Source of the DNA: Calidifontimicrobium sp035325925 | GTDB taxonomy: Bacteria; Pseudomonadota; Gammaproteobacteria; Burkholderiales; Burkholderiaceae_C | Assembly (NCBI RefSeq): GCF_035325925.1 | Contig: NZ_DAOKZA010000018.1 | Span: 1 to 64,000 of the forward strand | DNA: 64,000 nucleotides | Direction of reading: 5' to 3' | In this document: positions 51,784 through 60,666 of the stretch, one piece after another | Position numbering within the stretch: position 1 is the first letter of the stretch | Layout of the letters: every line of letters starts with the position of its first letter | The notes under the pieces: model-generated | The model's input: the letters and a program-made list of their open reading frames with translations, nothing else | What the model was told of the DNA's origin: nothing | Databases searched by the model: none | Made by a program: the position numbers and the translations under genes

Positions 51784-54123
51784 TCAAGGGACGTTGTTGG
51801 GACCGGCCGGCAAGGTCGTCTCGCCGGCCGGCGCTGCGGGGGCCGCTTCGCGCGGCGCGTGCATCGGGGCCAGCCCCTGCATGCGGTCGCGCAGGTCGCG
51901 GCTGATCGCGCGCGTGTCCTCGTCGGAGCGCGCCACGCGCGGCGTGATGACCACCAGCAGCTCGGTGCGGTTGCCCGAGTTGCGCTTGGTGCCGAACAGC
52001 GCGCCGAGCACCGGGATCTCGTGCACCACCGGCACGCCGCTGGAACCGTCGGTGTTGTTGTCGCGGATCAGCCCGCCGAGCACCAGCGTCTCGCCCGAGC
52101 GCACCGCCACCATGCTGCCGATCTGGCGCTGCAGGAACGCGCGCTGGCCGGTGGCGGTGTCGATCTGGCCGACGTCGGTGACGGCCTGGTTGATGTTCAT
52201 CGTGACCATGTCGCCGGCGCCCACCGACGGCGTGACCTGCAGCGACACGCCGGTGTCCTTGTACTGGATGGTCTGCGTGCGCGCGCCGCCTTCGGTGCTG
52301 ATGGTCTCGCTGGCCAGGATCGGCTGCTGGTTGCCGACCACGATCGATGCGGTGTGGTTGTCGAGCACCATCAGCGACGGCGTCGAGATCACGCGCACCA
52401 GCGACTTCTCGGCCAGCGCGTTGAGCACGCCGCGCACGTTGCCCAGCGAGTTGCGCAGCACGTACGAAAAACCCGCCAGCGCGCCGCCGAGCACGCCGCC
52501 GGCCTGGTCGCTGAGCGCGCCGCGTCCGGTGTAGCCGCCGTCGGCGGTGCCGAAGGCCCACTGCAGCCCGTAGCGCAGTTCGTCGGTGAGCGTGACCTCG
52601 ACGATGCTGGCCTCGATCAGCACCTGCGTCGGCGGCACGTCGAGCCGGCGCAGCGCCTCCTCGATGCGCTCGAACTGCGCCGGCGTGCCGTACACCAGCA
52701 CCGCGTTGTTCTTCTCGTCGGCGACCACGCGCACGTTGCCGTCGATCTGCATCGCGCTCACGCCGCCGGCCACGCTCTGGCCGGTGCTCGTGCTCATCGC
52801 GGGCAGGCCCTGCCCCAGGCTCACGCCTGCGCCCGCCGCGGTGCGCTGCGTCGTGGTCGGCAGCCCGCCCGGCGTGCGCCCGGTGACGCTCGACAGGCCC
52901 GGGGCGACGCCGGTGGGCGCAGGCGCGGTGCCCTGGCCGCTGCCGAAGATGCCGTTGAGCACGTCGCCGAGGTGGCGCGCCGACCCGTTGCGCACCGGGT
53001 ACACGTGCAGCCGCGGCTCGGCCGCGCTGTTGCCCGGGCGGTCGAGCCGCTCGATCCAGCGCCGCGCCTCGTCGAGGTAGGCGGCGCGCGGTGTGACCAC
53101 GACGATGCTGTTCATGCGCTCGATCGGCAGCACGCGGATCGCGCCGAACAGCGGGTGACCTTCGGCCAAGCCGGTGGCCGCCGCCGCGCCGGCCGACGTG
53201 CCGGCGGCAGCCCCCGAGGCCGTGGCCGGCGCGCGCGGCGTCGGGGTCGGCGCGGTCGACGCGGTCGGCGCGGCGGGTCGCGCGCCCGGGCTCATCAGCT
53301 GCAGCGCCGCCTCGACGTCGCGCACCGACACGTACTTCAGCGGGAACACACCCACCGACATGCCGGCGAGCAGGTCGATGTCGAAGGTGTTGACGAGGCT
53401 GAGCCAGCCCTCGGCCTGCGTGCGGCTGCCCACCAGCACCAGCAGGTTGCGCACGGTGTCCACGCGCGCGACCGCGTTGGCCGGCGCCAGCGGGCGCAGG
53501 ATGTTCGCCATCTCGGCCGCGCCGATGTAGCGCAGCGGCACGACGATGGCGCCGGTGCCCGGCGTCAGCGGCTCCTTGCCGACCTGGCGCACCATCGGCG
53601 AGACGGCCTGCAGCGCCTCGGCCTTGCCGACGTGGTAGGTGCCGCGCGCGTCGCGCACCATCGCCAGCGCGTTGACCTGCAGCGCCGCCTCGAGCAGGAA
53701 CACGGCCTGGTCGGGAGGCACGGGGTTCGGCGTGGCGATCGTGATGCGGCCTTCGAGCGGCGGGTAGATGACGTAGTCGGCCTTCAGCAGGTCGCCGAGC
53801 ACGGCGTGCACGACCTCGCGCACCGGCGCGTCCTCGAAGCGCAGTTCGACGGGCGCGCCGGCGAGCGCCTTGCCCGGGTCGCCGTCGCCGACGACGCGGT
53901 CGGTGCCGCGGTACAGGCGCGGCGGGCCGGCTTCGCCGCCGGTCGCCGACGCGGTGGGCGCGGCTGCGGCCGATCCGGGTTGCGAGGGCGCCGCGCCCCC
54001 CGGCGCCGCCACGCCGACGCGCGCCAATGCGGGCGCCGTGGGCGTCTGCGCGCACCCCGACAGCAGTGCGAACACGGCGACGGCAGCGGCCACGGAAAGG
54101 GACTTGTTCGGCAACGGGGTCAT
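51784..54123 (-). CDS. gspD: Type II secretion system secretin GspD
   Basis: This 779-residue outer-membrane secretin has a lipoprotein-like signal (LLSGC about residue 24). N-domains start near VELRFEDAPVREVVHAVLGD. Two low-complexity Ala/Pro/Thr linkers (about residues 274-321 and 391-458) separate N-domains. The secretin domain contains VLIEASIVEVTLTDELRYGLQW, VISTPSLMVLDNHTASI and the C-terminal GGLIRDNNTDGSSGVPVVHEIPVLGALF. The lipobox suggests self-targeting as in some secretins, or partial help by the downstream lipoprotein. It is the last core gene of the operon. Confidence 0.95.
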   Translation of the reverse strand: MTPLPNKSLSVAAAVAVFALLSGCAQTPTAPALARVGVAAPGGAAPSQPGSAAAAPTASATGGEAGPPRLYRGTDRVVGDGDPGKALAGAPVELRFEDAPVREVVHAVLGDLLKADYVIYPPLEGRITIATPNPVPPDQAVFLLEAALQVNALAMVRDARGTYHVGKAEALQAVSPMVRQVGKEPLTPGTGAIVVPLRYIGAAEMANILRPLAPANAVARVDTVRNLLVLVGSRTQAEGWLSLVNTFDIDLLAGMSVGVFPLKYVSVRDVEAALQLMSPGARPAAPTASTAPTPTPRAPATASGAAAGTSAGAAAATGLAEGHPLFGAIRVLPIERMNSIVVVTPRAAYLDEARRWIERLDRPGNSAAEPRLHVYPVRNGSARHLGDVLNGIFGSGQGTAPAPTGVAPGLSSVTGRTPGGLPTTTQRTAAGAGVSLGQGLPAMSTSTGQSVAGGVSAMQIDGNVRVVADEKNNAVLVYGTPAQFERIEEALRRLDVPPTQVLIEASIVEVTLTDELRYGLQWAFGTADGGYTGRGALSDQAGGVLGGALAGFSYVLRNSLGNVRGVLNALAEKSLVRVISTPSLMVLDNHTASIVVGNQQPILASETISTEGGARTQTIQYKDTGVSLQVTPSVGAGDMVTMNINQAVTDVGQIDTATGQRAFLQRQIGSMVAVRSGETLVLGGLIRDNNTDGSSGVPVVHEIPVLGALFGTKRNSGNRTELLVVITPRVARSDEDTRAISRDLRDRMQGLAPMHAPREAAPAAPAGETTLPAGPNNVP

Positions 54124-54127
54124 CGGG

Positions 54128-54775
54128 TCACGGTTCGGGCAAGGGCGGCAGGCCGCTGCGCGCACGCAGCACGTTCATGCGCCGCACCTGATTGCGCGCG
54201 CGCTCGATGTCGCGCTGGCGCTGCGCCTGCGCGGTGGGAGTGGAGGCGGTGCCGGAGCGCGCGGAGTCGCCGGCCGCGACGGTGTCAGGCACCGCCGCGT
54301 CCGACGCACTGCGCACGAGAGCGATGGTGCGCACGTCGTCGGCACGCGCGATGACCACCTCGTTGCGCCGCACCTCCTTGACCGACCAACTGCCGATCGA
54401 CTCGCCGACCCTGAGGCGCCTCACCTGCCCGTCGATCGACGCGATCACGCCGCCGACCTGGTCGTTGCCGTACAGGCCGAGCAGCCTGATCTGCGGCAGC
54501 GGATCGGCGACGGGGGCGGAAGCCACCGCCTGCGGCGGCGGAGGCGGCCGGCGCGTCGGCACGAACAGCGGACGCTCGAGGGTGGCCACGTAGCGCGCGA
54601 CGTCGATGTCGACGTTGGGCAGCGCCCGGGCGTCGGCCAGCGCCGGCGGCACCGGCTGCGGCGGCTGCCAGCGCAGGTCGCGCAACGCGCCGGTGGGCGT
54701 GAACCACAGCCACGCGAGCAGGCCGGCCAGCGCCAGGTTGAGCACGACGAGCATCGGCAGCACGAGACGCCTCAC
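54128..54775 (-). CDS. Type II secretion system protein C/N-like
   Basis: This 215-residue protein has one N-terminal membrane segment (LVLPMLVVLNLALAGLLAWLWF). A Pro-rich linker leads to a GspC homology region (PLPQIRLLGLYGNDQVGGVIASIDGQVRRLRVGESIGSWSV). It has no PDZ domain; the C-terminal helix is basic (AQRQRDIERARNQVRRMN). GspC links the inner membrane platform to GspD, and gene position next to gspD supports this. Confidence 0.82.
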   Translation of the reverse strand: MRRLVLPMLVVLNLALAGLLAWLWFTPTGALRDLRWQPPQPVPPALADARALPNVDIDVARYVATLERPLFVPTRRPPPPPQAVASAPVADPLPQIRLLGLYGNDQVGGVIASIDGQVRRLRVGESIGSWSVKEVRRNEVVIARADDVRTIALVRSASDAAVPDTVAAGDSARSGTASTPTAQAQRQRDIERARNQVRRMNVLRARSGLPPLPEP

Positions 54776-54791
54776 GACGACCTCGCCACGC

Positions 54792-55340
54792 TCAGGAGCG
54801 CGCCCGCAGCGCGAACAGCTCGAGCTGCGCGACCACGCGCAGCGGGCGGTCGGGCTGCAGCGCGCCCGCGCCCTGCACGTTGAAGCCCTGGACGAACAAC
54901 GACGGCGCCATCGTCGGCAGTGCCGCCAGCGCCGTCTGCAGCGCGGTCAGCTCGCCCTCGAGGCGCAGCGTGATCACGATGCGGTCGAAGCGGTCGGCGG
55001 CTTTCGCGGGCAGCAACTGGATGCTGACCACGTCGAGACCGGCCTTGGTGAACACGTCGCGCGCGCGCTGCTGCGCGTCGTTGCCCGCCTGGCTGACGTC
55101 GCGGCTGGCCGGATACGCGTGCCGCTCGAGCGACTGGCGCGCACCGTCCAGTGCGACGCCGAGGCGTTCGCGCTGGTCGGCCAGGCCGAGCAGCCGCGCG
55201 TAGCGCGGCTCGACCGACTCGATGTGCGCGCGCGCGCCCTCGTGCACGCCCCACACGCGCCAGGCGCCGTAGGCCAGCGCGCCGGCCAGCACCAGCAACC
55301 ACACGGCCCATGCCCATGGCGCGGCGTCGCCACGCCTCAC
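54792..55340 (-). CDS. gspM: Type II secretion system protein M
   Basis: This 182-residue bitopic protein starts at GTG 55340, overlapping the gspL stop (GTGA). One membrane segment (WAWAVWLLVLAGALAYGAWRVW) is followed by a helical region and a ferredoxin-like domain (ADRFDRIVITLRLEGEL to RPLRVVAQLELFAL). GspM supports GspL at the inner membrane. Sequence similarity in this family is low; position and topology carry the call. Confidence 0.82.
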   Translation of the reverse strand: MRRGDAAPWAWAVWLLVLAGALAYGAWRVWGVHEGARAHIESVEPRYARLLGLADQRERLGVALDGARQSLERHAYPASRDVSQAGNDAQQRARDVFTKAGLDVVSIQLLPAKAADRFDRIVITLRLEGELTALQTALAALPTMAPSLFVQGFNVQGAGALQPDRPLRVVAQLELFALRARS

Positions 55341-56494
55341 GACGACTTCCCTCCAGGCTGGCCGGCCGCCGACGATGGCGGCGACGACGGCGACAGGGTC
55401 AGCTCGATCGTGAAGTTCTCGCGCCCGCCGCCCATCGCGCGCGTGGCCGCCGACGGCGACCGCACGTCGCGCACGTCGGGGTGGCCGCTGAGCGCGTTCA
55501 TCAGCGCCGCGGTGTTCGGCGTCTGGCCGCTGATCGTCACCTTCGTGCCCTGCACCTGCAGCCGCTGCAGGAAGGTGTCGTCGGGGATCAGCTGGGTGAG
55601 CAGGTCCAGCACCGCCAGCGGCTCGACGCGCTCGGCGATCAGGCCGTGCAGCGCATCGATGTCGCCCTGCGTGCGCACCAGCGCCTCGCGCTGCGCCAGC
55701 AGCGGCGCCATGCGGGCCTCGACCTCCTGCATCGCCGCGGCCGCCTGCATCGCGCGCAGCTTGAGCTGCACCGTGGGCGTGACCGCGGCCGCGGCGCCGA
55801 GCGCCAGCGCCAGCGCGAGCAGCGCATAGACGCTCCAGCGGCCGCGCACCGCGCGGCGTTCGCGCGCCGCCTCGCCGTAGCCCTGCAGCACGACGGCACG
55901 ACCGGCGTCGTCGCGCGCCCACACCTCGGGCGCGGTGCGCCCGGCCAGACGGTCGGCGCAGGCCGCGAGGTGCTGGTCGACGGCGCGGCGCGACGCCAGC
56001 ACCGCGTGCACCGCGAGGCCGGCGCCGGCTTCGCGTGCGCGGTAGCCCCAGGCCAGGTCGGAAGCCTCGAACGGGCTGGCGGTGCGCACCTCGAGCGCCA
56101 CCGCGGCGTGCAGGTCGACACTGGACATCGCCGGCAGTTGCAGCCGGCAGTCCAGCCGGATGGGCTCGGGCAGCTCGACGGCAGTGAACGGCGCCGAACG
56201 CGCGTCGCCCGGCACCGGCGCGTCGCCGGCCCAGCGCGAGACGCCGCCGTCGGCCTGCAGCAGGCACACGTGCGGCTGCGGCATCAGCCACGACAGCGGC
56301 GGCCAGCGGTGCAGTTCGCGCCACGGCTGCACCAGCGCGTGCATCAGCGCGCCCAGGTCCACGCCGCGCGGCGGCGCGGGCAGATCCACGCCGCGCTGTT
56401 GCGCGGGCAGGCCGAGGCCGCGCTGTTGCGCGGGCAGGTCGAGGCCGCGCTGATGCGCGGCGTGGGCCGTCACGGTGCCCGTCGTGCCGTTCAC
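55337..56494 (-). CDS. gspL: Type II secretion system protein L with N-terminal 9-residue repeats
   Basis: This 385-residue protein starts at GTG 56494, directly after the gspK stop. A cytoplasmic actin-like part precedes one membrane segment (VYALLALALALGAAAAVTP) and a PilN-like periplasmic domain (PLAVLDLLTQLIPDDTFLQRL to VTISGQTPNTAALMNAL). The cytoplasmic part is short compared with canonical GspL. Residues 15-50 are four 9-residue repeats of the type QRGLDLPAQ. It links the ATPase GspE to the inner membrane platform. Confidence 0.85.
   Translation of the reverse strand: MNGTTGTVTAHAAHQRGLDLPAQQRGLGLPAQQRGVDLPAPPRGVDLGALMHALVQPWRELHRWPPLSWLMPQPHVCLLQADGGVSRWAGDAPVPGDARSAPFTAVELPEPIRLDCRLQLPAMSSVDLHAAVALEVRTASPFEASDLAWGYRAREAGAGLAVHAVLASRRAVDQHLAACADRLAGRTAPEVWARDDAGRAVVLQGYGEAARERRAVRGRWSVYALLALALALGAAAAVTPTVQLKLRAMQAAAAMQEVEARMAPLLAQREALVRTQGDIDALHGLIAERVEPLAVLDLLTQLIPDDTFLQRLQVQGTKVTISGQTPNTAALMNALSGHPDVRDVRSPSAATRAMGGGRENFTIELTLSPSSPPSSAAGQPGGKSS
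56345..56452 (-). repeat. Four 27-bp in-frame tandem repeats in gspL
   Basis: Four copies of a 27-bp unit encode QRGLDLPAQ, QRGLGLPAQ, QRGVDLPAP and PRGVDLGAL. The first three are nearly identical at DNA level; the fourth is degenerate. Unit length is a multiple of three, so copy-number change would keep the frame. Confidence 0.85.
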
Positions 56495-57349
56495 TCAGCC
56501 TCCGTCGCGCGCGGCGGCGACCCAGCGGGTCGATGCGCGCAGCGTCTGCCAGGGCGCGGCCTGCCCCGCTGCGGCCGCCAGGTCGACGTCGCGCACGGCG
56601 AGCACCTGCGCGCCGTCGGGCAGGGGCACCCGGGCCGTGATCCGGTAACGGCTGCTGACCGTGGCATCGATGAAAGCGCCTTCGAGTCGGGTGGTGTCGA
56701 TCGCGGCGACGCCGGCGTCGCGGTCGTCCGCGATCCGCTGCGCCACCGCCGCGTTGCCCCCGGCGAGGAACAGCAGCATGTCGTACGGCGCGGCCAGCGC
56801 GTTGACGCGACCGCCGCCGCGCGAACCGGTCGTCACGAAAGGCGCGAGTCTAACAAAGAGGTCGTAGTCGACCCCGGGCAGCGACAGCAGTTCCTCGGGG
56901 GCGTCGAGCAGCGCGTCGGCGCCGGCGGCGCGGCGGGCCACCAGCGTGTCGGCCAGCGTGCGCGCCTGCGGCTCGTCGAGGCCGCCGACGCGCTGCAGCA
57001 GCGCCGCCAGCAGCGGCGCGGCCGCCTGGTTCAGGTCGACGAGGCCGGTCATCGGCATCACCTCGACGGCGATCGTGCGGCCGTCGTAGTCGACGCCGGT
57101 GCGTGTCAGCCGGTCGACGCGCGCGCCGCCGCCGGCCATGCGCTGCAGCACCAGGTGGATCGCCGCCTGACCCGCGGCTTCGCCGACCAGGCCGGCGCGC
57201 GCGACGCCGGCCAGCCGCAGCTCGCTGCGCTGCGCCTGCACGACGCCGGTGACGAGCACGGCGAGCGCGGCGACGATCCACAGCACCGCGATCAGCGCGA
57301 CGCCGCGTGCGGGGCGACTCGCCGCACCGACCGCGTCCAAGGCGCTCAC
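56495..57349 (-). CDS. gspK: Type II secretion minor pseudopilin GspK
   Basis: This 284-residue protein starts at GTG 57349, overlapping gspJ (GTGA). The prepilin site is PARG/VALIAVLWIVAAL, lacking Glu5, as usual for GspK. The large domain includes MTGLVDLNQAAAPLLAALL, EELLSLPGVDYDLFVRLAPFVTT and ARVPLPDGAQ. GspK caps the pseudopilus with GspI and GspJ. Confidence 0.9.
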   Translation of the reverse strand: MSALDAVGAASRPARGVALIAVLWIVAALAVLVTGVVQAQRSELRLAGVARAGLVGEAAGQAAIHLVLQRMAGGGARVDRLTRTGVDYDGRTIAVEVMPMTGLVDLNQAAAPLLAALLQRVGGLDEPQARTLADTLVARRAAGADALLDAPEELLSLPGVDYDLFVRLAPFVTTGSRGGGRVNALAAPYDMLLFLAGGNAAVAQRIADDRDAGVAAIDTTRLEGAFIDATVSSRYRITARVPLPDGAQVLAVRDVDLAAAAGQAAPWQTLRASTRWVAAARDGG

Positions 57350-58029
57350 TGCGTCTGTCCTCCGATGACGAAGCCGCCGTCGGCGCCGCGCGCCGCCTGC
57401 GTGCGCAACGGCACGATGACCGGCGGCCAGACCTGCGTGGCGGTGGCCAGGTCGATGCGCACGCGCGGCGGCAGCCGCGTCCCGCGCGCCGTCGCGGGCG
57501 TGGACTCGTCGGGCCACGCGGGCCGCCAGCCCGCGTCGACGCCGTCGCCGCCGTAGCGCAGTTCGAAGCGCTCGACGCGCGGCACCAGCACACGCGACTC
57601 GGCCAGCGCCCAGTCGGGCCACACCGTCTCGCCGGCCCACGGCGCGTGACGCAGCACCAGGCCCGCGCTGCCGTCGTCGAGCGTCTCGACGGCGAGCCTG
57701 AAGTGGTGCCGCCCCGCGGCGCCGAAGCGCGCCGGCATCACGGCCACCCAGGCCATCTCCTGCGCCGCGGCGGTGAACAGCAGGCCCTGCCCGGGCGCAG
57801 GCACGCGCAGCGGCACCACGCGGGCGAGCACCTCGCGCAGGAAGCCGACGCCCACGCGCATCTCGTCGATCGCGTCGACGCGTTCGTCGATGCGCTGCGA
57901 CGACTGCGCCATGCTGCGCAGCGACGCGCCGAGCACGAGCACGACCAGCGACAGCACCGCGGTCGCGACGACCACCTCGACCAGCGTCATGCCGCGCTCG
58001 CGCGCGGGCCCCGGCGATGCGCGCCTCAC
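57346..58029 (-). CDS. gspJ: Type II secretion minor pseudopilin GspJ
   Basis: This 227-residue protein starts at GTG 58029, overlapping gspI (GTGA). The prepilin motif is PARERG/MTLVEVVVATAVLSLVV with Glu5 present. The C-terminal region (VERFELRYGGDG, WPDESTPATARGTRLPPRVRI) has the usual GspJ strand pattern. Confidence 0.9.
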   Translation of the reverse strand: MRRASPGPARERGMTLVEVVVATAVLSLVVLVLGASLRSMAQSSQRIDERVDAIDEMRVGVGFLREVLARVVPLRVPAPGQGLLFTAAAQEMAWVAVMPARFGAAGRHHFRLAVETLDDGSAGLVLRHAPWAGETVWPDWALAESRVLVPRVERFELRYGGDGVDAGWRPAWPDESTPATARGTRLPPRVRIDLATATQVWPPVIVPLRTQAARGADGGFVIGGQTQ

Positions 58030-58448
58030 CGCGGCGACTCCCCGGGCAGCGGTCGCGACTGCGGCAGCAGCGTGCGCAACTCGAGCGCGTGCGGCGCCGT
58101 GCCGCGCCCCGGCCACTGCACGCTGACCACCACCTCGTGCAGCGCCGGCGCGGTGGCGTCGAGCCCCGGCGGCGTCGGCCACGGCACCGACGACACGCGC
58201 CACGCGAAGCCGCCGTCGTCGCCGGCCTCGTGCCAGCCGTCGGCCGGCACCGCGTCGCGCGCATCGAGGATCGAGCGTGCCAGCACGCCGGCGCGGTGCT
58301 GCGCCGCGTGGTCGGCCACGCCGCGCACCGCGCCGGCGTCGACCTGGTACAGCAGCGTCAGCGCCAGCCCCATCACCGCGACGGCCACCAGCAGTTCGAG
58401 CAGCGAGAAGCCGCGCGAGAAGCGGTGCGCGCAGCGCCGGCGCGTCAT
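58026..58448 (-). CDS. gspI: Type II secretion minor pseudopilin GspI
   Basis: This 140-residue protein starts at ATG 58448, overlapping gspH (ATGA). The prepilin motif is RFSRG/FSLLELLVAVAVMGLAL. The remaining region (RAGVLARSILDARDAVPADGW, WPGRGTAPHALELRTLL) matches the size and layout of GspI. Confidence 0.88.
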   Translation of the reverse strand: MTRRRCAHRFSRGFSLLELLVAVAVMGLALTLLYQVDAGAVRGVADHAAQHRAGVLARSILDARDAVPADGWHEAGDDGGFAWRVSSVPWPTPPGLDATAPALHEVVVSVQWPGRGTAPHALELRTLLPQSRPLPGESPR

Positions 58449-58915
58449 GGCGTGATCGGCGCCTGCGACACCGCCGCCGACAGCCAGTCGACCGTGATGC
58501 GCACGCCGCCGCCCTGCGGGCGCAGCACGTCGACGCTGCCGCCGGTGGCGCCGCCCTGCGGCAGGAAGCGGATCGCGCCGACCTGCTGCTCGGACCACTC
58601 GATGCCGGCCACGGTCACGCGCATCTGCAGCGGCGGCTGCAGCGCGTGCAGTTCGCGTCCGTCGAGGCCGAAGCGGCCCTGCGCGAGGTCGACGACGAAG
58701 CGCACCTCGCTGCCCTCGGCCAGCGCCTTCTGGCGCGCCGCACGCAGGTCGGTGACGACGGCGCGCACCGTGTCGCGGTAGCGCATCGAGTCGCGCAGGC
58801 GCTCGAGCGCGGTGGGCACCACGGCGACCATCAGGCCGACGATGGCCAGCGCGACCAGCAGCTCGATCAGCGTGAAGCCGCCGGCGCGACGCGCGACGCC
58901 CGCGCTGCGCGGCAC
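58445..58915 (-). CDS. gspH: Type II secretion minor pseudopilin GspH
   Basis: This 156-residue protein starts at GTG 58915, 10 bp after the gspG stop. The motif is RAGG/FTLIELLVALAIVGLMV. The domain includes VVTDLRAARQKALAEGSEVRF and the C-terminal GGVRITVDWLSAAV. Membership in the GspH family is clear from ARQKAL and placement after gspG. Confidence 0.88.
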   Translation of the reverse strand: MPRSAGVARRAGGFTLIELLVALAIVGLMVAVVPTALERLRDSMRYRDTVRAVVTDLRAARQKALAEGSEVRFVVDLAQGRFGLDGRELHALQPPLQMRVTVAGIEWSEQQVGAIRFLPQGGATGGSVDVLRPQGGGVRITVDWLSAAVSQAPITP

Positions 58916-58925
58916 GGCGCCGCGA

Positions 58926-59372
58926 TCAGCGCGTGTTGCGCAGGTCGGCGTTCTCGCCCTCGCCGCCGGCCGCGCCGTCGGCGCCCAGCGAGACGATCTC
59001 GACGGAACCATCGCCGTTGAGCTTGTACTGGTACGCGCGCCCCCAGGGGTCGGCGGGCACCGAACCCTTCAGGTACGGGCCGGCCCAGCCGGCCGACACC
59101 GCCGGCGGCTGCGCGACGAGCGCGTTCAGGCCCTCCTCGCTGGTCGGGAAGCGCCCGACGTCGAGCTTGAACAGCTCGAGCGCCTTCTCGAGGTCGGCGA
59201 TCTGCACCGTCGCGGTCTTCGACTTCGCGCCGCCGAGCTGGTTGAGCACGCGCGGACCGACCAGCCCGGCCAGCAGCGCCAGGATGGCGAGCACGACGAG
59301 CAGTTCGATCAGCGTGAAGCCGCGCGCGCGGCCGGAAGACGACGGGCGGGACAGGGAAAACAGGCGCTTCAT
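58926..59372 (-). CDS. gspG: Type II secretion major pseudopilin GspG
   Basis: This 148-residue protein starts at ATG 59372 (MKRLFSLSRPS). The prepilin peptidase site is RARG/FTLIELLVVLAILAL with Glu5. The domain has LELFKLDVGRFPTSEEGLNAL and YLKGSVPADPWGRAYQY, with the calcium-binding region near the C-terminus. It polymerises into the pseudopilus that pushes substrates through GspD. Confidence 0.95.
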   Translation of the reverse strand: MKRLFSLSRPSSSGRARGFTLIELLVVLAILALLAGLVGPRVLNQLGGAKSKTATVQIADLEKALELFKLDVGRFPTSEEGLNALVAQPPAVSAGWAGPYLKGSVPADPWGRAYQYKLNGDGSVEIVSLGADGAAGGEGENADLRNTR

Positions 59373-59409
59373 CGGCACGGTCGCTGCGACCGGTACGGGG
59401 AAAAAATCA

Positions 59410-60666
59410 TCATACCGCGATCTCGTTGACCGACAGGATGCCCAGCAGGATCGAGACGATGATGCCGGCGACCAGCGCGCCGAGCACGACGATCAGCGCC
59501 GGCTCGAGCAGCGTGAGCATGCGCTTGAGGCCGGTCTCGACGCGCTGGTCGGTGAGGTCGGCCAGCTCGATGAGCATCGGGCCGAGGCGGCCGGTCTCCT
59601 CGCCGACGCGCACCAGGTTGACCGCCAGCGGCTCGAACTGGCGCGTGTCGGCCATCACCTGCGCCAGCCGCGCGCCCGACTTGACCGGCGCGACCATGCC
59701 CTGCAGCGCGCGGCGCAGCGGCCGGTTCGACACCGTGTCGACGCCGATGTCCAGCGCCGCCAGCAGCGGCACGCCGTGGCCCACCAGCGTGCCCAGCGTG
59801 CGCGCGAACACCGCCAGCTCGAAGCGGTGCACGATGGGCCCGACCAGCGGCACGCGCAGCAGCGCGGCCTGCACGCGCAACTGCCCGGCGGGCGTGCGCG
59901 CCCAGCGCAGCAGCGCCCAGCCGACGGCGACCGCCGCCACCGCCCACGCCACGCCCCAGTCGCGCACGTGGTGGCTCAGCGCCAGCACGGCGCGCGTGGC
60001 CAGCGGCACCGCGTCGCCCATGTCGGCGAACAGCTGCTCGAACTGCGGCACGACGAAGCCGATCATGCCGGCCAGCGACAGCACCGCGACGACCAGCAGG
60101 ATCGCCGGGTAGGTGGCCGCCGAGACGACGTTCTCGCGCAGCGCGGCCAGCCGCGCGATGTGCTCGGCCAGACGCTCGAGCGTGTGCGCCAGCTGGCCGC
60201 TGGCCTCGCCGGCGCGCACCATGCTCAGGTAGAACGGGCCGAACAGCGCGCCGTGGCGGCCCAGCGCGCGGCTCAGCGGCGCGCCGTCCTTGACGTCGTC
60301 GAGCACCTGCTGCAGCAGCGCGCGCACGCGCGGCTTGGCGCTCATGTCGATCAGCACGCGCAGCGCGTAGGCCAGCGGCAGGCCGGCGCGCAGCATCACC
60401 GCCAGCTCGTGCGTCAGGTCGAGCACGTCGCGGCGGTCGACGCCGGCGTCGCGCCGCCAGCGGCGCGGCGCGCGCGCGCCCGGCCGCTCGGACGGCGACG
60501 CGGACGCGACGGCCGCCGGTGCGGCGGCATCGGCGGGCTCGACGGCCAGCGGCACCAGCCCCTGCGCCTTGAGCCGCAGCAGCGCCTGCTCGGCGCTCGC
60601 GGCGTCGATGCGCCCGCGCGCCGTGCGCCCCGACGCCTCGACGGCACGCCAGGCGAACTCAGGCAT
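59410..60666 (-). CDS. gspF: Type II secretion inner membrane platform protein GspF
   Basis: This 418-residue protein has an N-terminal helical domain (FAWRAVEASGRTARGRIDAASAEQALL), two T2SSF domains and three membrane segments. Examples are TYPAILLVVAVLSLAGMIGFVVPQF and LEPALIVVLGALVAGIIVSILLG at the end. The repeated domain boundary is at about residue 270. It overlaps gspE by 8 bp. Confidence 0.95.
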   Translation of the reverse strand: MPEFAWRAVEASGRTARGRIDAASAEQALLRLKAQGLVPLAVEPADAAAPAAVASASPSERPGARAPRRWRRDAGVDRRDVLDLTHELAVMLRAGLPLAYALRVLIDMSAKPRVRALLQQVLDDVKDGAPLSRALGRHGALFGPFYLSMVRAGEASGQLAHTLERLAEHIARLAALRENVVSAATYPAILLVVAVLSLAGMIGFVVPQFEQLFADMGDAVPLATRAVLALSHHVRDWGVAWAVAAVAVGWALLRWARTPAGQLRVQAALLRVPLVGPIVHRFELAVFARTLGTLVGHGVPLLAALDIGVDTVSNRPLRRALQGMVAPVKSGARLAQVMADTRQFEPLAVNLVRVGEETGRLGPMLIELADLTDQRVETGLKRMLTLLEPALIVVLGALVAGIIVSILLGILSVNEIAV

